From assembly GCA_935421135.1 (NCBI GenBank), contig OW285190.1, positions 11,542,501 to 11,606,500 of the forward strand: DNA of 64,000 nucleotides, given 5' to 3'. The DNA comes from Bugulina stolonifera. Its lineage: Eukaryota > Bryozoa > Gymnolaemata > Cheilostomatida > Bugulidae. The number at the start of each line of letters is the position of its first letter. Positions within the stretch are counted from its first letter, which is position 1. The notes beneath the pieces were generated by a model. That model was not told the DNA's origin and did not search any database. It saw only the letters and a list, made by a program, of their open reading frames with translations. Below are positions 57,068 to 64,000 of the stretch, one piece after another. A program made the position numbers and the translations under genes.

Positions 57068-58531
57068 ATGGAAAGTGGATATGGATCAAGCGAGTATAGC
57101 AACAAGCTAATGACTCCTATAAACCAAGAGCTGATGAAGGTAACAGTGGAAAGATGTACAGAACAAAGCAAGTATGAGAATAAAGACTTATTTGAGGGGG
57201 TGTCTGAGCTCTTTCTCCAAAAAAGCTTACCTCTAGACTGGCAGAAATGGGATCCTTTAACCGATATTCGTAATAAGCTTAGCACACAGTTACTAGAAGA
57301 AATTCGTTCTATCTTTTGGGAGCAAGATGGAAAGGATGAAGAGTTGTAAGTTATACATATTTCCAACTATTTTTTTTTTTTTTTTTTTTTATTTTTTTTT
57401 TGTTTCGTATTGTCTTTTATGTTCAAAATAAAATATGATAGACAAATTTCCCATATAACTACCTCTCAACTATGTGAAAAACAAATATCATGCTAAATGA
57501 TGTAGTGAGGTACTAGAAGCAGCCCGAGATAGAGATGAGAGAGCCGTTGCACTCGCGGTATTTGTTGCGAGGAGTCACAAACAACTGAATACAAAGAATG
57601 CGAATCGGCAGACGTTACTTCACCTAACTGTACAGTCTTATTGTTCGGATTCACTAATTCGCCTCATCATCACAAGGGGAGCGGATGGAGCAATAGCCGA
57701 TGCTTGGGGTTAGTGTTTTATAGCACCAATGTTTGCATGCATTGCTTGTTAAAAAATAAAGTGTTGCAAAACTTGTAACAATTCGGTACTTATCTATATT
57801 GCTAATGTTTATTTGGAAGGTGACACCCCCCTTCACATTGCTGCACGTCTGGGTAGAGCTAGGGTTATTCATGCTCTAACCACAAGTTTGACCAGAGCAG
57901 AAGTAAAGCATCCATACTTCAGAGTTCCTTACAAATCACTTCCCCAAGACAATGTACAGAGCTACAATCATGATGGAAGGAGTGTAGTCCACCTCATTGT
58001 TGAAACAGCGCATAGCAGCAAGCATAGAGAGGCACTAAAGGTACTAAAAAAAAATACTCAGGCTGACTTAGATATGAGGGTAAGTGAATACATTACAGTG
58101 GAATAAAAGTAGAGTAGATCGAATTGATAAGTTAAATGGGGAGTTTAATTCTATTCTCTTGTTTGATATTATAGCGAATGGGAGATGGATACGCCCCATC
58201 TCACATTGCCATAGAGAATGAAGACTACGAATGTCTACATACATGTCTAAGATTGGGAGCTGATTCTGAAGTTCGTAACTACAAAAGTGAAACCCCTCAA
58301 CAACTAGCTCACCTCTACAAATCAGCAGATATGGTAAGGGACCAACAACATAAAGAAGTATAGATTTCTTGCTTTGTCCACCTTGAGTGATATTCGTCTG
58401 AGTAAAAAACTAAAATCATCTTGTAGGTAAGACTGTGTCAAGAGTTTGGAGCTGGAGCATATCAATTAGAGTATGCTGAGACCGAAGTCGTAAACATTAT
58501 AGCTCCTACGACTACTGATGAAGATGAGTAA
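57068..58531 (+). CDS. IkappaB-like ankyrin-repeat protein (element 3 cargo)
   Basis: Five exons (57068-57345, 57506-57708, 57820-58079, 58175-58333, 58427-58531) join in phase to 334 aa with no damage. The N-terminus MESGYGSSEY resembles the IKK-target degron of IkappaB proteins (D-S-G-x-x-S, here with Glu first). From about residue 95, ankyrin repeats follow the IkappaB pattern: NRQTLLHLTVQ, GDTPLHIAARLGRARV, YNHDGRSVVHL, GYAPSHIAIENEDYE...RLGADSEVRNY, SETPQQLAHLYKS. The C-terminus is acidic (TTTDEDE). IkappaB proteins hold NF-kappaB/Rel factors in the cytoplasm. Whether this copy inhibits the host factor is inference. The stop lies 17 bp from the TIR. Confidence 0.85.
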
Positions 58532-58548
58532 TAAGTACCTAAACTCCT

Positions 58549-59726
58549 CTTTTATTTATTCTATTGCTACTATTGTGAAAAGTTTATTTAATATATTACA
58601 TAATGCTGACTTAACACATGCACACAACCTTTTATTTATTCTATTGCTACTATTGTGAAAAGTTTATCTAATGTATAATATACACTGTCTTAACACATGC
58701 ACACAGACTTTCTTGCTAATAATAGATATGACATACTCTTTTAAATATGTGTCTTTTATTCTTTCAATTGCGTTTTAACACGTGTACACAATCTTTTATT
58801 CATTCTATTGTCACCATTGTGGAAAGTTTATTTAATGTATTATATATGCTGACTTAACACATGCACACGTTTCTTTATTGTCAATACAATGTATATCATA
58901 GAACCAACCCTTCTTCCCATCAGTGTATTTATAGCCAAGACTTTACACATTTCTTTATTAACAATGCAATGCACATCATAAACCAAGCCTTCCGTAGTAC
59001 TTCTTCTTATCGCTAATGAGAGCTGTAGGCGAAGCGCAGCCGAATTCGCTCGCTTAGATCACAAGCTTTTCGAGTGGAGGGCGCAGGAGAAGCGACGGGC
59101 CGCTGCCTAGTCGCTTGGCCCGGTGGATACGGGGCACCGGCGTCGCCTCCACGTGTACGGTCGGCGCCGCACGCAACGTGGGCGGACGCGGCTTGACCGC
59201 CTCAAACGATCAGTTGTTCGGGTGAGTGGGGGTTGCGGGGGGAGGGTGGGCGGCGGTGAAGGAGGGGTGGCGGTGATGACGGTGATGGCGGCGGCGGCGG
59301 TGGTGGTGGCGGCGGTGGCGGTGGTGGCGGTGGTGGCGGTGGTGGCGGCGGTGGCGGCGGCGGTGGTGAGGGCGGTGGTGGCAGCGGCGGTGGCGGCGGT
59401 GAGGGCGGCGGTGGCGGCGGCGACGACGGCGGTGGCGCGGACGGGACGAGGGCGGTGGCGGGGAGTGGGGGAGGAGTGGGAGGTGGGGGAGGGGAGGAGG
59501 GCGGGAAGGAGGGAGGGAAGGGGTCGTGGCCGGGTTCGGGGTCAAGTGTGCAAATGTTTTTTCGACCAATCAGAAGGGGGGATTTTGGGGTGACCTTGGC
59601 AAGGTCGTGTGCAAAATTTTTGTGCTCTTCTGTGATTGGTTGAAATCGGAAATACCGGCTTGTGATTGGTTGAAAACAGGGGTCAATGAGTGCGTGTCTG
59701 TCTAGAAGTGCACTGACTATACTACT
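58549..59726. repeat. Element 3 right TIR
   Basis: Reverse complement of the left TIR, starting 17 bp after the ankyrin gene stop codon. A 31-bp duplication (CAGCGATAAGAAGAAGTACT) present in the left copy near 49921-49990 is single here. Confidence 0.92.
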
Positions 59727-60063
59727 ACTATATAAAGGGCATTGTTTTCATGTTTGCTGTCTCAGTTCATGCTTGGATCTCAATAAAGACACCTCTATAC
59801 TTATATACAGAGACTTTCACTTCGTAGATAGGTCATTCTAGTTGTTAAGGTCCTCGACCTTGCAACACGAACTGCCTACTAGGTCGGATCACTCTCTTTC
59901 TCAGTATAGCAAACAAGCATTGACTCGGCACCAAATGGGTCGTCTTTGGTAGTTCTTGGACTACTAGTACCTGCTAATCTTTCATGTAATGAGAAGGCCT
60001 AGCACCACTCATAGGCACTTCATTTTGGACGCCAGTACCAAAACCCAAAAACCATTACATTAT

Positions 60064-61331
60064 TATAAATAATTACGATTCATTGAACGAAATAAAAATG
60101 TAGTTAAGAACAAAGTTTGACAACCCCCAAAAATGAGCATGAAACTAGTGATTCGATTTAGTTTTTTCCCAAAACTTCAAACAACGAATAAAACCAAGGG
60201 GTAAAAAACTAAAAGACAATTTTGGTATCATTTCAGTCTGTTTGAAAAATTAGCAGAAAGGTTGAATGTAAGTGTAAATCAAAACCGCTCAGCACTAGGA
60301 TAATCCACAATCAGTAGATTTTGTAGAGAGGTAGCATAATGGTCATTTAAAGTAGTACAAGATTCAAAATATAGGTATTTTAGTTAGTAAGTTCATATTT
60401 TGGGCTTCAAAATGACATGCAACCTGACTTGGTTGAACATGTACAAATGGCTGTATTTGAACCCCAAAAATCGTTGAAATATAGTAATTTTGTAAAAGCT
60501 CAGGAAATTTTGCCAGGAATTTCCAACTATTCATTGATGTCACTTGTCTGTTCAGTATGAAAGAGCATTCACATAGTTGAACAAAGAAACAAAGACAACC
60601 AATGAGAGAGTGTTAGTTATAAATAGGTCAATTGTTACCATTGTTACTGTGGGAATAATGCTGTTTACAATTATAGTTTAGTTTATTGTACTAGTGCACA
60701 TGACTAGTTGACCTATTAAAACCAATTGTAAGCAAGCCCATGTTCATTGACAAATTTCAGCAAATCATCGGGACAAAAGTAGAATCCCCTTTACACATTA
60801 GTAGTTGAAGAATTAAGCTATGTACATGTTGCATGAATACTAAATATAGACCGGTGATTCATAGTAATTTGCATTAGAACAATCAGTGTTTGCGCGGCTC
60901 ATAGAACTAGTAGTCAACGTGCCGCTTGATTGCACTAGTGATAACCTGAACAAGTGACGTCACTTATTCACCTATTGTTGAATAGCTGAGCATTTTTAGC
61001 AATATATAAACTTTACAGTCTGATTACACTGAAGTAAATAAAGTAAATATAGTCAATTTGCATATCATCTTGAAGCTAAAAGTGTTACCTAACTGACTAG
61101 AAGGGTCAAATCCTCAAAAATTGAATACTTTAAGTTGGAAAATTAGTCTCTTCTACAAAAACCTCCCAATGTAAATACAAAATCTCCAAAAGTTAATCTC
61201 AGCAATTCTATGGCCAACCTACAAAATCCTTTAAAAGCTGTGTTTACACTGGGCGACTTATCTCTGGCAGTAAATTGCCCAATGTAAATTGTTGCTGTAA
61301 ATGTCTAACATATTATTCCTTATCTACTTAC
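60064..61331. other. POT gene intron
   Basis: AT-rich intron. The short exon missing between 61332 and 46009 was not found here. Confidence 0.4.
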
Positions 61332-61533
61332 CCACAAATAAACAAGGTAAGATAGCTACACATCCTACAATAATCATTATACTCCCGGTACGGAGTCCCT
61401 TGTCGATGTTATCCATTGCATCTACCTGTAATACTCCAATCGCTAGGAATAAACAAGCTGAAACTGTCTCTCCTGCTTTCTGGCAAAAGTAGAATAATGT
61501 ATAGAACAGTCTGACTCCATCTCTGTCTGGTAT
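61332..61533 (-). CDS. POT/SLC15-family transporter, upstream exon
   Basis: A TGCAG acceptor opens IPDRDGVRLFYTLFYFCQKAGE, the family motif ..D..R.FF.WFY...N.G, and two helices follow up to GTGG|GTAAGT. This is the most N-terminal exon in the window; the earlier helices and the ExxER region lie beyond 64000. The intron to the next recognised exon is over 15 kb and holds element 3, a family-A LTR and a LINE relic. Confidence 0.72.
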
Positions 61534-61596
61534 CTGCAATGTACATTTACAACAGAGTGTATTGTAATGAATTTGTTTTAGGTTTACGAACGAGTG

Positions 61597-62514
61597 CCGA
61601 TGTAGCACGGGTGCAGAAAGTGCTTGGTAGTTGGTAGTGGGCTGCCAAGGTAACTTCCACACATTACATAAAGAGTGAACAGTTGAGTTAAGCTCTTGTA
61701 ATTATTGGAGAGGACGTAGGCCGATGCTGAGGCTCGTTGAAGAGTTCAGGGTCGACGTAGGTCCTGTGGTTTATACTCCAAAGGAGTGTAGAAAGTAATT
61801 CTGTAGATCTAAACCAGATGCTAGATTCATTGAAGAATCCGAGATCGGCTAAGGTCCGATGGTGTAGAACTCACAAGGAGTGTAGAAAGAGTACTTAAAC
61901 AAGTATGAGGACGAGCTCGGGCGCTGAGGTCTAAAAGACCAGGGCTGGAGCTGCCTGCCTGCAAGAGTAAGACTCTGTAGGTTGAGTTAGGAGATGTCGC
62001 TTTATTAGAGCGCAATCAACAACTGATTTGTACAGCAAAATGCGTGAGCTTATATACATAACAAACTTCCGGTGAAAAGGGCCGATAAGGTATCGGACGG
62101 TACGATAAGGTATCGTACCGGAAATTACATAACAACATGGCGGAAATACGCCCAACGTCGGCCCTCAAAAAGGTCGGCCTTGCACAAAAAGTGCTTATAA
62201 TAAGGTAAAACAGATAGTATGTAATTATGACCATGTTCTGAGACATCGGCCCTAATTGTATGCAGGTAAAAAGATTTAGAACAATATAATCAGGCAAGGA
62301 AGTAATTGCACACAGTAGTATAATTGACTACACAATAAATGCAAGGGCCTGATTGGTTAATAAGAGTACAATACACATCATGGATGCAGTAGTTGATAAC
62401 AATGATAATAAGATAATAAGTGTAATGTCAAGCATGTATAAGATTCATGCATAATAATAGAATATTAGCACAAGATATAGTCCATGCAGCTGCAAGCTAT
62501 GTCGATTCACTACA
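61597..62514 (-). mobile_element. LTR-like repeat, family B, copy 3
   Basis: Best preserved copy. On the minus strand it starts TGTAGTGAATCGACATAGC and ends CACCCGTGCTACA. It has TATATAAGCTCACGC and AATAAAGCGACATCTCC in the expected LTR order. No direct flanking repeat was found, so a solo LTR origin is probable but not proven. Confidence 0.62.
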
Positions 62515-62941
62515 GTATCAATTGACCATATTTTAATGTGTATCTGGATTCTAAGAGAATTGGCAGTTTTAAATCCAAACCAGTACATTACACAGAACTT
62601 CACAACATTAGCTGCATAAATATTATATTGTAGTGTGGATTCTGACATACAGTATAATTATTCTCTAGCTTTTGAAGCCAACTGGTGATCAGTATTAGCC
62701 AGTCCAGCCTTGTAATTTTTAATGTATACCAGTGATAGTTTGCCATTCAAGAACGGTCAACTTTTATTCTGAAAGTTAGTTTTTACAGCACCTAAACCTT
62801 GCGGCAACTTCCAGCGGATGATCGGCTCTTTGTAACATGCTGCTGATGATTCTATTAGTCCATTTGATTTCCTTATCTCTCATTTTAATGCTTATTGGTT
62901 CATTTCTGAGATTACTTGTGGTATACAAGCCAGCGTTTTAT
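62515..62941. other. Sequence between family-B copies
   Basis: AT-rich; nothing recognised. Confidence 0.35.
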
Positions 62942-64000
62942 TGTGGTGTTCCAGCATACATATCCAGTCTCTCCTGGATAGCCACACATTTAACTAACTC
63001 TCATGCCCCAGTTATTCCATTATGCATGACTCTCATTATACATGCTTACTACATAATTATACTTAATAACTGCTTTGCTAGTGTGTCTTATTGTTATTAT
63101 CAACCAATCAGGTCTCTTGTGTTTGCCTGTATCTAATTACACTATTATTTGCAAGTACCTTTTATTTTCTTTTTTTTATTGTGGTTTTTATTGCATTCTA
63201 AAAGCAAGGAAATACGGTGTGTTTTTTTACAAACAAAAAGTAACTAAAAAATACAAAGGAGCTTGTCAGATAGTTCGAAACTAGAGTTATGACAGCCCTA
63301 TTCAGCACTCCACAACCTCAACAGCAGAACTGCCGAGGGAACAGAAAAAAGCCGATAAAGATCAATCCAGCCCTCACAGGCGAGCCGCCAACTGCTGCCG
63401 GAAACCCCCCCCCCCCGAGGGAGATCCCGAAGGTCCCAGGCAAACTCACCAAAGAGCTTACAGGCAATATAGGACATTGATCTCTTTCCCTTCTCTGTTT
63501 TAACATTTTTGGTATTAATGGATTTTTTGCCCTGTTTCTAGTTTGCATTTCGTACTCATTTTTAATAATGTTGTAATTGTCTTCTCTTCGGAGAATGCAA
63601 TTTTTATAAAATATGATGAGTCTGAATTTAAATAGCATAGCCTCCATTACCTGATTATATTCTAAGTCTTTTGCCTATTATAAAGTGATGGCCGATGTCA
63701 TAGATAATGCTCATATTTACATATAATCCTTTTCCTAATATTGTAAGCACTTTTTGTGCACGGCCGACCCTTTTGATGGTCGGACCTCGGGCATTTTCAG
63801 CCATCTTGTTATGCAATTTCTGGGGACGACACCTTATCGTACAGCCCGACCCCCTGTCGGCCCTTTTAGCCAGAAGTTTAATTCATATAAAAGCCAGCTC
63901 ATTTTCTATGCTAAATCAGTTGTTGATTGCGCTCTAATAAAGCAACATCTCCTAACTCAACCTACAGAGTCTTACTCTTGCAGGCAGGCAGCTCCAGCCT
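62942..64000 (+). mobile_element. LTR-like repeat, family B, copy 4 (continues past the window)
   Basis: Plus orientation, starting TGTGGTGTTCCAGCATAC. The family order is interrupted between about 63165 and 63650 by unrelated sequence with a C-homopolymer (63406-63416), then resumes with CCTGATTATATTCTAAG and runs through TATAAAAGCCAGC and AATAAAGCAACATCTCC to the window edge. Confidence 0.6.

Larger units (their letters stand above)
49208..59726. mobile_element. Element 3: 10.5-kb element with IkappaB-like cargo, 6-bp TSD
   Basis: It begins AGTAGTATAGTCAG and ends with its complement, the same 14-mer as elements 1 and 2, and is flanked by ACTATA (49202-49207 and 59727-59732). The TIRs are about 1.2 kb. 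Two divergent spliced genes flank a central CCGATGT array, as in the PolB elements, but the genes differ: an IkappaB-like ankyrin protein (+) and a Ser/Thr-rich protein (-). There is no polymerase or integrase, so it is presumably mobilised in trans. A 2.9-kb hAT element lies within an intron. Both genes are open throughout. Confidence 0.92.
48836..60059 (+). mobile_element. Solo LTR, family A, split by element 3
   Basis: Left part 48836-49207 and right part 59727-60059, about 700 bp in total. The ends are TGTAATGACC...ACCATTACA, flanked by TTAT on both sides (48832-48835 and 60060-60063). TATATAAAGG at 59730 and AATAAA at 59782 mark the promoter and poly(A) signals. It matches the LTR at 37099-37865. 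Element 3 lies between the halves with an ACTATA duplication. Confidence 0.87.

Noticed and set aside
62837..63136. Hydrophobic 99-aa plus-strand ORF as a transporter exon
   Set aside because: Most of it lies in the family-B repeat, and the transporter gene is on the other strand.

Overview
The window is a piece of an AT-rich metazoan nuclear genome. It has small exons, GT-AG introns, a tRNA-derived SINE, many DNA transposons, and recurrent ACATGTA-type words. The genes look like a marine invertebrate, possibly a sponge or other early-branching animal. That placement is inference from style, because no rRNA or mitochondrial marker is present.

Host genes. (1) The 3' end of an SDR42E/3-beta-HSD-like dehydrogenase lies on + (675-1354). 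(2) Convergent to it is a complete type-I regulatory subunit of cAMP-dependent protein kinase on - (3245-28180, nine exons, 376 aa predicted). It also has a candidate alternative first exon at 12889-12927. (3) An unidentified membrane protein lies on - (29088-31941, partial model). (4) The C-terminal half of a POT/SLC15-family proton-coupled transporter lies on -, with exons scattered from 32850 to 61533 because its introns are filled with mobile DNA.

Mobile DNA dominates. Three large elements (14927-24452; 35250-about 45118; 49208-59726) begin and end with the same 14-mer, AGTAGTATAGTCAG. Elements 1 and 3 have perfect 6-bp target duplications (TACAAT, ACTATA). All three carry long GC-rich terminal inverted repeats, and each has a central array of roughly 10-bp CCGATG-type units between two divergent spliced genes. 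Elements 1 and 2 carry the same pair: a family-B DNA polymerase with N-terminal C2H2 fingers, and a lysine-rich, two-repeat protein that may bind DNA. Element 3 has the same ends and layout but different cargo: an IkappaB-like ankyrin protein and an unrecognised Ser/Thr-rich protein. No integrase, packaging ATPase, protease or capsid gene was found. The 6-bp duplications, AG...CT ends and PolB point to the Maverick/Polinton world, but the gene set is reduced and unusual.

Nested events give a relative history. A solo LTR (family A) interrupts the PolB of element 2. Element 3 sits inside another family-A LTR and itself contains a 2.9-kb hAT element. A family-B LTR-like repeat truncates the right end of element 2. 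A CAGGG-ended hAT element splits a LINE reverse-transcriptase relic. Other elements are a TA-flanked MITE (1463-2024) and a 1.5-kb element with an 8-bp duplication (10417-11892). Element 1 looks the younger of the two PolB elements (one frameshift and one stop seen); element 2 is heavily decayed; element 3 has open reading frames throughout.
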